Of a stretch of DNA of 64,000 nucleotides, positions 42,061 through 51,147 are shown one piece after another (within the stretch, counting starts at the first letter, position 1; each line of letters starts with the position of its first letter). The DNA lies in assembly GCA_002504405.1 (NCBI GenBank), contig DARO01000005.1:269982-333981 (forward strand). The letters are read 5' to 3'. Made by a program: the position numbers and the translations under genes. The DNA is from Methanomassiliicoccaceae archaeon UBA71. GTDB lineage: Archaea > Thermoplasmatota > Thermoplasmata > Methanomassiliicoccales > Methanomethylophilaceae. A model generated the notes under the pieces. The model worked only from the letters and a program-made list of their open reading frames with translations, did no database searches and was not told where the DNA came from.

Positions 42061-43352
42061 TGGGATTCTTTGACAAGCTGTTCAAGAAGAAGGACGCCGA
42101 GCCCAAGGCAGAGGCGGCCAAGAAGAGTGAGCCCGCCGCCACCAAGGCCTCTGTGAAGGTCGAGGAGAAGAAGGCAGCCCCCGCGCCCGCACCCGCAGGC
42201 GCAGGACCCGCCCCTGACGCGTTCGTCGTCCCTCCCGTGGCCAACCCCAACGACTCCAAGATTCCCGAGGATGTCAAGCTGAAGGCCTCCGACATGGGTC
42301 CGCTCCTCCCCGGAGCACCCCCCGGAGGAAAGATCAAGCTGGCCGTCTACTGGACCGCCGCTTGCGGAGGATGCGACGTCTCGCTCCTCGACATCCACGA
42401 GAGGATCCTGACCGTCGGAGACATGGCCGAGATCGTCATGTGGCCTGTTGCCGCCGACGGAAAGGAGAAGGACATCGCCGCCATGGAGGACGGGGAGATC
42501 ACCGTCACCCTCATCAACGGAGCCATCAGGAACTCCGAGAACGAGCACATGGCGAAGCTGCTCAGGCAGAAGTCCACGATCCTCGTCGCCTACGGAACCT
42601 GCGCCATGTACGGCGGTTCCCCCGCCCTGGCCAACCTGGTCCCCGGCGGAGCCAAGGACATCCTGGACTACGTCTACACCAAGACGCCGTCCTCTGCCAA
42701 CTTCCAGAACGAGTACCACAAGGACGCGCCCGTTATCCCCCAGACCTCCTACCAGGCCCCTGAGGGAGAGCTCACCCTGCCCGTCCTCTACGACACCGTC
42801 AAGACCCTTGACCAGGTTGTCGACGTGGACTACTCCATCCCCGGATGCCCGCCTCTGCCCGAGTCCATCCTCCAGCTGCTGAAGGCAGTCGAGGACTTCG
42901 TGTACAACGGAGTTCCCCTCCCGCCCAAGGGAACCATCGTGGGAGTCACCACCAAGACCCTGTGCGAGGAGTGCCCCAGGAGGAAGGAGAGCCGCAGGAT
43001 CACCGAGATCAAGGAGCCCTACCAGGTGGACATCGATCCCGAGCTGTGCCTCATGGACCAGGGAATCCTGTGCCTCGGACCCGCCACCATGGGCGGATGC
43101 GGCGCAAGGTGCACCAGGGCCGGACAGCCCTGCCGCGGATGCTACGGAGCCTCTCCTGATGTGCAGGAGCAGGGAGCCAGTATGTTCACTGCGGTCGCGT
43201 CGCTGTTCCCCGTCCTGGACGAGGACCCGACCTGCGGAGAGGATGAGATCATTAAGATCATGAGCACAATCAAGGACCCCCTCGGGTACTTCTACGCGTA
43301 CACCCTGGGTAAGTCTCTGATCAAGAGAGCTGTCAAGGAAGGAGGTCAGTGA
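42060..43352 (+). CDS. mvhG: F420-non-reducing hydrogenase small subunit with N-terminal extension
   Basis: 430 residues. The hydrogenase small-subunit part begins near residue 90 with YWTAACGGCDVSLLDIHERI (proximal cluster cysteines) and contains IPGCPPLPESILQLL, CEECPRRKE and GGCGARCTRAGQPCRGC (further Fe4S4 clusters). Ahead of it are about 85 extra residues: MGFFDKLFKKK, a short amphipathic basic start, and a Lys/Ala/Pro/Glu-rich linker. Normal MvhG proteins are about 310 residues and lack this. The codon usage of the extension matches the rest. The extension might tether the complex to the membrane or a partner; this is inference. Confidence 0.93.
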   Translation: MGFFDKLFKKKDAEPKAEAAKKSEPAATKASVKVEEKKAAPAPAPAGAGPAPDAFVVPPVANPNDSKIPEDVKLKASDMGPLLPGAPPGGKIKLAVYWTAACGGCDVSLLDIHERILTVGDMAEIVMWPVAADGKEKDIAAMEDGEITVTLINGAIRNSENEHMAKLLRQKSTILVAYGTCAMYGGSPALANLVPGGAKDILDYVYTKTPSSANFQNEYHKDAPVIPQTSYQAPEGELTLPVLYDTVKTLDQVVDVDYSIPGCPPLPESILQLLKAVEDFVYNGVPLPPKGTIVGVTTKTLCEECPRRKESRRITEIKEPYQVDIDPELCLMDQGILCLGPATMGGCGARCTRAGQPCRGCYGASPDVQEQGASMFTAVASLFPVLDEDPTCGEDEIIKIMSTIKDPLGYFYAYTLGKSLIKRAVKEGGQ

Positions 43353-43353
43353 A

Positions 43354-44871
43354 ATGACAGGACCAGTTATTTGGGATGACAAGCAGAAAGTGACCGGGAA
43401 CCGCGTGACGGTCGACCCCATCACCCGTCTCGAGGGACACGGGAAGATCGAGATCTTCCTGGACGACAAGGGAGACGTTATCAACGCCTACTGGCAGGTT
43501 CCCGAGCTCAGGGGATTCGAGAGGTTCTGCATCGGCAGGAAGGTCACAGAGCTCAACCAGATCACTGCCAGGCTCTGCGGTGTGTGCCCCGGCGCCCACC
43601 ACATGGCCTCCACAAAGGCGATCGACGGATGCTACAACGCCAAGCCCACCGACACGGCATTCCTCATCAGGGACACGTTCTACAACGCGCACTTCGTGCA
43701 CAGCCACATCGCGCACTTCTACGCGCTGGCTGCTCCCGACTTCGTGTGCGGCCCCGCCGCGCCCGCGCTGGAGAGGAACGTTCTCGGAGTCGTCGCCCGC
43801 GTCGGCCTCGAGCTCGGATCCGCAGTGGTCAAGACCCGCCGTGAGGCGCAGTCCGTCCAGGCCATCATCGGAGGAAAGCCCACCCATCCCGTCATGGGAG
43901 TCCCCGGCGGAGTGAGCAAGGCCATCTCCAAGGAGGAGCAGGCACAGATCATCAGCTACGCCGAGGACATGGTGGAGTTCGCCAAGACCTCCATGCAGGT
44001 CTTCAAGGACGTCGTGTACGCCAACAAGGAGTACATGGACATCGTGCTGAACCCCGACCTGTACTACAACGAGACCTACCACATGGGTCTGGTCAACGAC
44101 AAGCACCAGTTCGAGATCCACGACGGTAAGGTCAAGGTCGTCAACCAGAAGGGCGAGCAGACCCACCTCTACGACCCCTACGACTACCTCGACAACATCG
44201 CCGAGGCCGTCGAGCCCTGGTCCTACGAGAAGTTCCCCTACCTGAGGAACCCCGGGTACAAGGGACTGGTCGACGGACCGGACAGCGGTCTGTACAGGGC
44301 CTCCCCGCTCTCCAGGCTCAACGTGTGCAAGGAGATGCCCACGCCCCTGGCCAACGAGTACCTGCAGGAGTACCGCGGCATCCTCAAGGACGCCGGAGTC
44401 GAGGGACCCTGCCAGCACACCCTGGTCACCCACTGGGCAAGGATCATCGAGATGGTCTGCTGCGCCGAGAAGTGCCTGGAGGACGCCAAGAACCCCGACC
44501 TCACATCCGGAGACATCAAGCAGAAGGACCTGGTGCCCGGCGGCCGCGGAGTCGGCTGCGTCGAGGCTCCCAGAGGCACCCTGACCCACGACTACACATG
44601 CGACGAGAACGGAATCGTCACCGCATGCAACCTCGTGGTCGGAACGACCAACAACAACGGTCCCATCTGCATGGATGTCGCCAAGGTCGCCAAGGCGCTG
44701 ATCCACAACTTCGAGGTCTCCCCCGGTCTGCTGAACATGGTCGAGATGGCGTTCAGGGCTTACGACCCCTGCAACTCCTGCGCTACCCATGCTCTGCCCG
44801 GGCAGATGCCTCTGACTGCTGTGATCAGGAACGCGGACGGATCCGTCTACGACACCATCACCCGCAACTGA
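43354..44871 (+). CDS. mvhA: F420-non-reducing NiFe hydrogenase large subunit
   Basis: 505 residues. NiFe ligands are visible in ARLCGVCPGAHH near the N-terminus and DPCNSCATHALPG near the C-terminus; the residues after the latter His (ALPG onward) would be removed by a maturation protease. It oxidises H2 and passes electrons through MvhG and MvhD to HdrA. ATG 43354 follows GGAGGTCAGTGAA. Confidence 0.95.
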   Translation: MTGPVIWDDKQKVTGNRVTVDPITRLEGHGKIEIFLDDKGDVINAYWQVPELRGFERFCIGRKVTELNQITARLCGVCPGAHHMASTKAIDGCYNAKPTDTAFLIRDTFYNAHFVHSHIAHFYALAAPDFVCGPAAPALERNVLGVVARVGLELGSAVVKTRREAQSVQAIIGGKPTHPVMGVPGGVSKAISKEEQAQIISYAEDMVEFAKTSMQVFKDVVYANKEYMDIVLNPDLYYNETYHMGLVNDKHQFEIHDGKVKVVNQKGEQTHLYDPYDYLDNIAEAVEPWSYEKFPYLRNPGYKGLVDGPDSGLYRASPLSRLNVCKEMPTPLANEYLQEYRGILKDAGVEGPCQHTLVTHWARIIEMVCCAEKCLEDAKNPDLTSGDIKQKDLVPGGRGVGCVEAPRGTLTHDYTCDENGIVTACNLVVGTTNNNGPICMDVAKVAKALIHNFEVSPGLLNMVEMAFRAYDPCNSCATHALPGQMPLTAVIRNADGSVYDTITRN

Positions 44872-44881
44872 GGGTCAAACC

Positions 44882-44899
44882 GGAGGGCTACGGCCCTCC
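44882..44899 (+). terminator. Hairpin after mvhA
   Basis: GGAGGGC and GCCCTCC pair around TACG just 10 nt after the mvhA stop, followed by pyrimidine-rich sequence. It probably ends or stabilises the 3' end of the highly expressed hdrA-mvh transcript. The convergent phosphoesterase gene ends 70 nt further on. Confidence 0.55.
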
Positions 44900-44969
44900 C
44901 TTCCACAAACCCTTTCAACCTTATATGAAAATGAATGCAGAGGGTTCCTGGGCAACGTTCCTGCTGTGC

Positions 44970-45770
44970 TCAGGAGTACTTCGCGCGTCTCTGGGGCGCA
45001 TCCTTCCAGCGGCTCCTGTCGCGGCCCCTTATCATGAGGTCGCCCCTCCTTCCAAGGTCTATCCCATCGAGAAGGTACAGGCGGGCGTTGTCCAGGTCCA
45101 GGAGGTCGCTGTTTAGTATCGGACCGAGAAGGGCCTCGTCAATGACGTTGACCGGGGATCCTCCGAGCATGCGGTTGAATGCCGGGATGACGATGAACCT
45201 CGAGGGCAACGACGGGTAGCGGTCATCCGACGCGCCATCCCTGAACCTTCCCCTGAACCAGCACGGCTCTGTCATCTGCCTTCCGACGCCGTCCCTGAAC
45301 ATTACTGCCGGGTGGTTATGGGCCATCACGAGAGTATCGCACGACATCACGTCCTCGGAAGGCCACGTATGTCCGTGTACGAATCCCACATCGTCAATCC
45401 TCATCCCGGTGGCCGGACGGATCTTGACTCTCCCGGGGAGGAACTCCTCTATCGATGTGTCGTGATTGCCGCGGACCACGTCGATCATCCCGAAGCGCTC
45501 GAAGAGGCTCTCGAAGAAGTCCGGAATCTCGGCGTACTCCTGCTTGGTGGACCCGGGCACGGAGTCCTTGACATCGCCGATGACAATCAGCCTGTCGATG
45601 TCCTCGTCCGCCGCCTCTATTATGGCGTCGTGCATGTCGGAGGTGTGCGACACGAGGTGGAATCCCTTCGCTCTGAGATGAGACTCCACGCCGATGTGGA
45701 GATCGCCGATCACGAGGCAGTTGCCGACCTTCAGGGCCGGTATGCCGTATACGGGCTGGATGTCGGTCAT
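44970..45770 (-). CDS. Calcineurin-like metallophosphoesterase
   Basis: 266 residues. The metal-binding pattern is complete: VIGDLHIGVE, VIGDVKDS, VRGNHDTS and GFVHGHTWP. It matches the archaeal SbcD-like/ICC-like small phosphoesterase group of unknown substrate. ATG 45770 overlaps the Nnr stop by ATGA, indicating an operon with the NAD(P)HX repair enzyme. The C-terminal third (MLGGSPVNVIDEALLGPIL) is characteristic of that archaeal subgroup. Confidence 0.87.
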   Translation of the reverse strand: MTDIQPVYGIPALKVGNCLVIGDLHIGVESHLRAKGFHLVSHTSDMHDAIIEAADEDIDRLIVIGDVKDSVPGSTKQEYAEIPDFFESLFERFGMIDVVRGNHDTSIEEFLPGRVKIRPATGMRIDDVGFVHGHTWPSEDVMSCDTLVMAHNHPAVMFRDGVGRQMTEPCWFRGRFRDGASDDRYPSLPSRFIVIPAFNRMLGGSPVNVIDEALLGPILNSDLLDLDNARLYLLDGIDLGRRGDLMIRGRDRSRWKDAPQRRAKYS

Positions 45771-47149
45771 GGGAGCATGTCCCTGAGGATACCCGGGATC
45801 GCTTCCACGATGTCGGTGGCTATGAGCCCGTACGACTTGCTGTCGAAGCATCTCTCCCCTGCCGATCCGCAGATGTATGCGCCCAGGCATGCGGCGTCGA
45901 ACGCCTCCATCCCCTTCGATAGCAGTGCTGCCGTGCAGCCAGCAAGGACGTCGCCGGTCCCAGCCCCTGTCATTGCAGGGGTCCCGGTGCGGTTGAGTCT
46001 GGTGCGCCTCCCGTCTGAGATCTCGTCAATCGGCCCCTTCCTGAGGATGACCGCGCCCAGCCTCTCGGCAAGTTCGCGCGTGTCGCAGCACCCGCCGAGC
46101 CTTCTGAACTCTCCAGCATGGGGTGTCAGGATCACAGGGACGTCGAACCCCATCCCCGCCACGGCGGTGATCCCGTCCGCATCGATGACCATGGGCGTCC
46201 TGCACCGGGACACGAACATCCGGACGGCGTCCACCGTGCGGCTGTCGATCCCGAGGCCGGGGCCGATGAGGACCGCGTCGTATCCCTCGGATTCCTCCAG
46301 GAGGAACTCCACGGATTCCGGGGTAAGCATGCTGCCCGGAAGCTGACTAATCATCAATACGGGGTTGGACGCCGCTGCAATCTGGTATATCGAGGACGGG
46401 GCGTATAGCCTGACGATGTCCGCGCCAGTCCTGAGGGCCGCTGACGTCGCCATTATCGGCGCTCCGAAGTACGGCCCTCCGGCGATGACCATGAGTCTGC
46501 CGTTCTCGCCCTTGTGGCTCCTCTGTCCCGGGACGGGGTACCTGAGCATATCCCCTGGGCCTACGGTGTCCGCGGCCTCTGCGGGGATGCCTATGTCCGC
46601 GATGCGGATCTCGCCGCATCCCTCCTCCGTCATGCCTTCCTTGATGTCGTGGAAAGTGATGGTGGCCGAAGGCCTGACCGCGACCGAGGTCCCGTATCCC
46701 GAGGGGACGTCCACGGACACGACGGGTGACGACGATCCCAGGCTGTCCTCTATGAAAGTCCTGTACGGTCCGCGAGGGTCTCCGCTAATCCCTGTGCCAA
46801 GCGCGCAGTCTACCACCACATCATACCCGTCGAGTCCCCTGTATGGGAACACGGGGCAGCGGAGCTGGGAGAAGAAGTGCCTTGCCTCCGCGGAGTGTAT
46901 CTCCGACCGGTCCTTCAGCAAAGCGACCGAGACCCTCTCCGGGTCCATCATGGACGCGGCCGCGAACCCGTCGCCGCCGTTGTTCCCGGGTCCGCACACG
47001 AACAGCACTGACGCACCGCGATAGCGTTCCTCCAGGAACCCGGCGATTGCGGAGCCCGCGTTGCCCATGAGGGTTTCAACACTGACGCCGAGCGCCTCCG
47101 CGTTGGCGTCCAGGACCCGGGAGTCCATCGGGCTGATCAAAAGGCTCAC
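45767..47149 (-). CDS. Bifunctional NAD(P)H-hydrate repair enzyme
   Basis: About 460 residues joining an epimerase (YjeF_N: MDSRVLDANAEALGVS, FVCGPGNNGGDGF, VVDCALGTGISGDPRGPY) and an ADP/ATP-dependent dehydratase (YjeF_C: MVIAGGPYFGAPIMA, GPGLGI, LTPHAGEFRRL, GAGTGDVLAG). Together they restore damaged hydrated NAD(P)H. The start is probably GTG 47149, overlapping the SRP19 stop, because family members keep the LISP residues ahead of MDSR; ATG 47128 would cut these off. Confidence 0.92.
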   Translation of the reverse strand: MSLLISPMDSRVLDANAEALGVSVETLMGNAGSAIAGFLEERYRGASVLFVCGPGNNGGDGFAAASMMDPERVSVALLKDRSEIHSAEARHFFSQLRCPVFPYRGLDGYDVVVDCALGTGISGDPRGPYRTFIEDSLGSSSPVVSVDVPSGYGTSVAVRPSATITFHDIKEGMTEEGCGEIRIADIGIPAEAADTVGPGDMLRYPVPGQRSHKGENGRLMVIAGGPYFGAPIMATSAALRTGADIVRLYAPSSIYQIAAASNPVLMISQLPGSMLTPESVEFLLEESEGYDAVLIGPGLGIDSRTVDAVRMFVSRCRTPMVIDADGITAVAGMGFDVPVILTPHAGEFRRLGGCCDTRELAERLGAVILRKGPIDEISDGRRTRLNRTGTPAMTGAGTGDVLAGCTAALLSKGMEAFDAACLGAYICGSAGERCFDSKSYGLIATDIVEAIPGILRDMLP

Positions 47150-47442
47150 CTTCTCTGGTTCTGCACCAGTATGGCGCCTATCTTGGGTAGGAGCTCCGTC
47201 TTGGACATCACTCCCTTCTCGACCTTCACGCATCCGTTCTTGGAACGGGGTGCCTTGGGATATGACATGTCTTCGCGGACCTCGAATTCCAGGTCCAGCA
47301 CCATGGCGCCCTTAGCGATGATGTCCAGGTCTGGTTTGGACACGCACAGCTCCAATGGAAGCCTCCTGCCCTCGGATCTGGTGCGGTCCTTGTCGAAGTA
47401 CTCGGGCCAGAGGGTTATCGCCACGTCTGGGTCGTATGCCAT
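47146..47442 (-). CDS. Signal recognition particle protein SRP19
   Basis: 98 residues. ITLWPEYFDKDRTRSEGRRL near the N-terminus is the SRP19 signature, followed by YPKAPRSKNGCVKVEK. SRP19 folds SRP RNA for Ffh binding. Its TATA box is at 47463-47474. The stop overlaps the downstream repair enzyme. Confidence 0.94.
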   Translation of the reverse strand: MAYDPDVAITLWPEYFDKDRTRSEGRRLPLELCVSKPDLDIIAKGAMVLDLEFEVREDMSYPKAPRSKNGCVKVEKGVMSKTELLPKIGAILVQNQRR

Positions 47443-47462
47443 GGAATCCCCCTAGAGTTAAA

Positions 47463-47474
47463 GGATATATAACG
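47463..47474 (-). promoter_or_regulatory. TATA box for SRP19
   Basis: On the minus strand GTTATATATCC lies 25-30 nt before the SRP19 ATG at 47442, predicting a leaderless or very short leader transcript for the SRP19-Nnr-phosphoesterase unit. Confidence 0.7.
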
Positions 47475-47506
47475 TTTGCAAAGGAATCAACGGTGAAGGG
47501 GGTATC

Positions 47507-47526
47507 CCGGCGCCCGTGGGCGCCGG
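47507..47526 (-). terminator. Hairpin after the S8e gene
   Basis: CCGGCGCCC and GGGCGCCGG form a perfect 9-bp stem around GT, 24 nt after the S8e stop on the minus strand. It separates rpS8e from the SRP19 promoter. No long T-run follows, so processing or mRNA protection is as likely as termination. Confidence 0.5.
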
Positions 47527-47549
47527 TAAGATGGATTGTGAATTCGCGA

Positions 47550-47930
47550 TTACTCAAGCAGCACTGCGTTGATGGCGCCGTCCTGTCCAGGCCTGGAAGT
47601 GACGACGGCATCGCCGATCTCGGTCGTGATGGTGGCACCCTTGTTCATGATGTTACGCTGAACGTAGTTGGGGTCGGCCGGGTTGGACTTCACAGTCAGG
47701 ATTTTCACTTTCTTGACGGTGTTGGTCTTCTTGTCGACGACGTTAGCGTACTCCGCGCTGAGCATTCCAACCTTGACACTTCCGCCGGCTCCGCGATACT
47801 GCTTGAGGCTCTGCGCACCGATCCTGGTGAACTGCTTCTCTCTGCCGATCTCGAATTTCCTCTTGCCCTTGTTGGCGACGAGCCTGCCGCCGGTGGGCTT
47901 CCTGTTGGATTTACCCTGCCAAAGTGCCAT
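47550..47930 (-). CDS. 30S ribosomal protein S8e
   Basis: 126 residues starting MALWQGKSNRKPTGGRL, the S8e N-terminus, with NKGKRKFEIGREKQFT and the C-terminal GATITTEIGDAVVTSRPGQD. A TATA-like GTTTTAAATA at about 47963-47972 lies upstream. The longer in-frame start three codons earlier is less likely. Confidence 0.95.
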   Translation of the reverse strand: MALWQGKSNRKPTGGRLVANKGKRKFEIGREKQFTRIGAQSLKQYRGAGGSVKVGMLSAEYANVVDKKTNTVKKVKILTVKSNPADPNYVQRNIMNKGATITTEIGDAVVTSRPGQDGAINAVLLE

Positions 47931-48094
47931 TGTAATCAAAACGGCTAATCATGGTTCCCTATTTAAAACTTATTGACTTCCTCAGCAGGAAACGGACGGA
48001 CATCACCTCATAGGGACCCTGAGATCCTTCAGATTGTTCTGATGCGGGGTTTCCAACGATATCCATATCAATATGGCATCGCGAAGCGTATGCT

Positions 48095-48427
48095 ATGCCT
48101 TCAACCATCGAGGTAGACATGAGCATCTGCTCCAAGAAGATCAAGGTCACGGCCACCGCAAGGGAGGACGGAGACTTCGACATAGACATCTGTTCGGACT
48201 GTCATTTCGTTGACCACTATGCCCAGTCGCTGAAGAAGGTGTCCATGGACGATATAACCAATTTCGAGAAGAGCACGATCAACAGGGAGGACGTTCGTGG
48301 GAACATGTCCATGATCTGCTTGGCGCCGATCGCCGTCTACCAGGCCGCGTGGATGGAGTGCGGCATGCTCTCCCGGAAGATATACGGCAAGACCGGGGAC
48401 GTCGCTATGAGGATGGGGAAGGACTGA
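48095..48427 (+). CDS. Small cysteine-containing protein of unknown function
   Basis: 110 residues. Cysteines occur in SICSKKIK, DICSDCHFVDHYAQ, SMICLAPIAVYQAAWMECGM, spaced as in small archaeal proteins of the DUF6951-like kind, a tentative match from memory. No membrane segment or known catalytic motif is visible. A TATA-like sequence within CCATATCAATATGG (48063-48076) suggests a leaderless start at ATG 48095. It is transcribed alone between S8e and a phosphoesterase gene. A metal-binding or redox role is possible but unproven. Confidence 0.7.
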   Translation: MPSTIEVDMSICSKKIKVTATAREDGDFDIDICSDCHFVDHYAQSLKKVSMDDITNFEKSTINREDVRGNMSMICLAPIAVYQAAWMECGMLSRKIYGKTGDVAMRMGKD

Positions 48428-48451
48428 GGCGGCCGGGCCGCCCCGTGTTTA

Positions 48452-49096
48452 TCAGTCCAGAGGGCCGACGAGCCTGACATCGGCGACCTTGCCGTCCTCC
48501 AGGCTGATGAACGCGCATCTGCATTCCCTTGCGGGGCCTGGGTTGACGAACACGGTCCCATCCTGCTCCACGACGCCTATCGCCTCGTGGATGTGGCCGG
48601 ACAGGGCCAGTATCGGGTGGAACTCGTCGACTATCTTCTTTATTGAGGGACTCCCGACGCTGAGGCCGGACGGTATCTGGTCCAGGATCCCGTAGGACGG
48701 CGCATGCGTCATCAGGATCATCCCCTCGGAGGAGTTGGCCTTCAGGGTGTCGTATATCTCGTCCTCCTCCAGCTCGAAGGGGGTGCCGAAAATCGTGATG
48801 TTGGATCCTCCGAGCCCGACAAGCCTGTATCCTCCGAGGTCTGCGGCCTTCCCGTGCATGTCCCTGCACACGCCGGCGACCTTCTCCGGGAGGTCCCTGG
48901 GGTCGCAGTTGCCGGGAATCGCGTAGACATCCGCATCGATGCCGGAGATGATGTCGGCGGCATCCTCGCCCGTGCCCATGTCGGTGACGTCCCCCAGGAA
49001 CAGGACGCAGTCTGGCTTGTTCTCAGCGATCTGGGAGTTTATCCAGTCAAGCACCGAGCGCTTCTGGTGCAGGTCTGTTATGACCATGAGCTTCAT
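48452..49096 (-). CDS. Calcineurin-like metallophosphoesterase (YfcE-like)
   Basis: 214 residues. Motifs in order: VITDLHQKRS, LFLGDVTDMG, AIPGNCDPRD, ILMTHAPSYG and ALSGHIHEA, i.e. the full set of metal ligands (D, DxH-like, GNxD, GHxH). It is a small single-domain phosphoesterase of the archaeal YfcE-like group, substrate unknown. It is not close in sequence to the one at 44970. It converges with the small cysteine protein gene, 24 nt apart. Confidence 0.88.
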   Translation of the reverse strand: MKLMVITDLHQKRSVLDWINSQIAENKPDCVLFLGDVTDMGTGEDAADIISGIDADVYAIPGNCDPRDLPEKVAGVCRDMHGKAADLGGYRLVGLGGSNITIFGTPFELEEDEIYDTLKANSSEGMILMTHAPSYGILDQIPSGLSVGSPSIKKIVDEFHPILALSGHIHEAIGVVEQDGTVFVNPGPARECRCAFISLEDGKVADVRLVGPLD

Positions 49097-49143
49097 GGAC
49101 CCCGAATCGGCGGGGGGATACTTCTACTGTTGCACAGCGGCCA

Positions 49144-51054
49144 TCACCTGCGGTCCGCGATCCTGAGGGAGGCCGAAGGCCCATCCTCCAGGTACCCGTC
49201 CACGATGAGGTCGAACATCATCTTGCGGTTCTTCCGGTAGGTGGCCATGATCCCCTCCGCCCTCCTGACGCATTCGGTCTCGTAGGGGTCCAGATTCCCG
49301 GTGTCCGCGATGTCCGGCACATCCTCCGAGTCGGGGTCGGCCGACATGATCAGTCTGACGGCCTCGCGGCATTCCGGAGACATGAGAGGCACGGCCTTGT
49401 AGAGCGAGGAGCACTGCACGGACAGGGAGTCCTGGCGTATCTGGAACTTCTTCGCCAGGGGGTCGGAGGCACGGTCCGCGTTAAGCATCATCTTCTGGGA
49501 TATGCTGGCGGACAGCACGGCGAGTCCCGCCTCCTCCTCGGCATCCGGCCTGCCGTCCAGGATATCGCGTATGTTGCGGATCCTCTCGAGGCTTATGCGC
49601 ATCGACCTCACCGCAAGCTCCATGTTCTCGTCCCTGACGCGGTACGGAAGCACGACGCGGTTGGCGATGATCGCCACCGCTATCCCCGCCATCGTGAACC
49701 CGATGCGGTCCGCGACGATCGACGACTCCGGTTGCGACACCGTGAGAGACGACATTATCATGACTATGAGCGTGTAGAAGAACATCTTGCGGTCGTAACG
49801 GCCGTTGTCCAGGAGTATGTACCCGTATGCCGCGGCCATGCTTATGGCCACCAGCGCGACAGTGTTGTCCCCGGTGAGTATGACCGCTGCGCCGAACACC
49901 AGGGCTCCAAGCATCGTCCCGCTGAGACGCATGACCGAGAGCTTCCAGGAATCCTCAAGGAACGGTACGATGACGGCGATTATCGTGAAAAGCATGACCG
50001 AGGCGTTCTCCCAGCCCCAGTATGCCCAGGCGAAAGCGACGAGCGAGAACATCAGTGCCATGCGGACCGAGAACGTGAACCTGGCGGAATCCCTGCGGGC
50101 CTCCTCGCGCATGGCCTCGAGTATGGTCCTGATCCCCGCGCTCCTCCAGGAGCCGTAGGTGCGGTCGCACCCGGACTCCAGGGATACGAGCTCGCGGGCG
50201 ATATCCCTGAGTATGAGCTCGGTCCCGGCGGCCGTCCCCTGGTTGGATGCGATGTACGACTCTATCGTCTCCGAGACCTCCGATGCTCCGATCTCCCCAT
50301 GCTCATGGGATGATATCGCATCCGTTACGCATGCGAGGTTGGACAGGGCCTCCCGTGACCAGGATCCCCTGCACACGACCCTGCCCAGGTCGGCCAGTGA
50401 CACGACCAGGTCCAGGACGGTGCGGTCGTCCGGCGTTGTGAAGAAGTGGCTCTTGAGCCTGTCGTACATGCTGCGGTTCAGGTCCGTAGCCAGGGCGTCT
50501 GTCACAGCATGGTCCGGGCTGCCGCCCTCGAGTACGGATTCCGCGCACGCCCTTATCTCGTCGCACATTACCACGACCCCCTCGTGGCTGGTGCGGTTGC
50601 GGACCCCCCTGTTCATGAGGACGTTGAGGCCCACGATGAACACAGCGCTCACCACCAGGACCATCAGGCGGTCGGGCATCTCCTCCAGGGTGATGGGCAT
50701 CGTGACCATGGTGGTGTAGAACAGCAGCATGGGGAAGTGCATGGGGGACTTGAGGTCCTGCATGGACAGGAACACCACAAGGAACACAACGGAGAAGTTA
50801 ACCAGGATCCCCAGCAAGGGGTTCAGGCATGCCAGGTAGGATCCGACTCCCATCAGGAGCATGAACGCCGTGATGCTCCAGAGGTTCGACAACGGTCTGA
50901 CGGAGAGGTCCTTGGACAGCATCATCAGGGCGGCTGTGATGATGTTCACACCCATGACGGCGTACACGGTTCCGAACAGCATCATCAGGGCGACCATGAA
51001 CGCGCACGTGATGGCGAAAAGCACCGTTGCCCTGACCAGGCCCTTCCTGTCCAT
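49144..51054 (-). CDS. FUSC-family membrane protein (aromatic acid exporter-like)
   Basis: About 636 residues with two blocks of hydrophobic helices (about residues 5-140 and 345-480) separated by soluble domains, the duplicated FUSC/YccS/AaeB layout. Segments such as AYWGWENASVMLFTIIAVIV and RLSGTMLGALVFGAAVIL are typical. Relatives export hydroxylated aromatic acids or are uncharacterised. ATG 51054 is chosen because a TATA-like CATTTATCCC about 25 nt upstream predicts a leaderless start there; the longer frame to 51135 would crowd the divergent EamA promoter. Confidence 0.85.
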   Translation of the reverse strand: MDRKGLVRATVLFAITCAFMVALMMLFGTVYAVMGVNIITAALMMLSKDLSVRPLSNLWSITAFMLLMGVGSYLACLNPLLGILVNFSVVFLVVFLSMQDLKSPMHFPMLLFYTTMVTMPITLEEMPDRLMVLVVSAVFIVGLNVLMNRGVRNRTSHEGVVVMCDEIRACAESVLEGGSPDHAVTDALATDLNRSMYDRLKSHFFTTPDDRTVLDLVVSLADLGRVVCRGSWSREALSNLACVTDAISSHEHGEIGASEVSETIESYIASNQGTAAGTELILRDIARELVSLESGCDRTYGSWRSAGIRTILEAMREEARRDSARFTFSVRMALMFSLVAFAWAYWGWENASVMLFTIIAVIVPFLEDSWKLSVMRLSGTMLGALVFGAAVILTGDNTVALVAISMAAAYGYILLDNGRYDRKMFFYTLIVMIMSSLTVSQPESSIVADRIGFTMAGIAVAIIANRVVLPYRVRDENMELAVRSMRISLERIRNIRDILDGRPDAEEEAGLAVLSASISQKMMLNADRASDPLAKKFQIRQDSLSVQCSSLYKAVPLMSPECREAVRLIMSADPDSEDVPDIADTGNLDPYETECVRRAEGIMATYRKNRKMMFDLIVDGYLEDGPSASLRIADRR

Positions 51055-51147
51055 GAATGCCGCAGGGTATTCTGGGATAAATGGTGTCCGACCGATCCCC
51101 GTCCCGTCCTTCGGCGGAAGCATATACCCCGACACAGATGACGGGCC

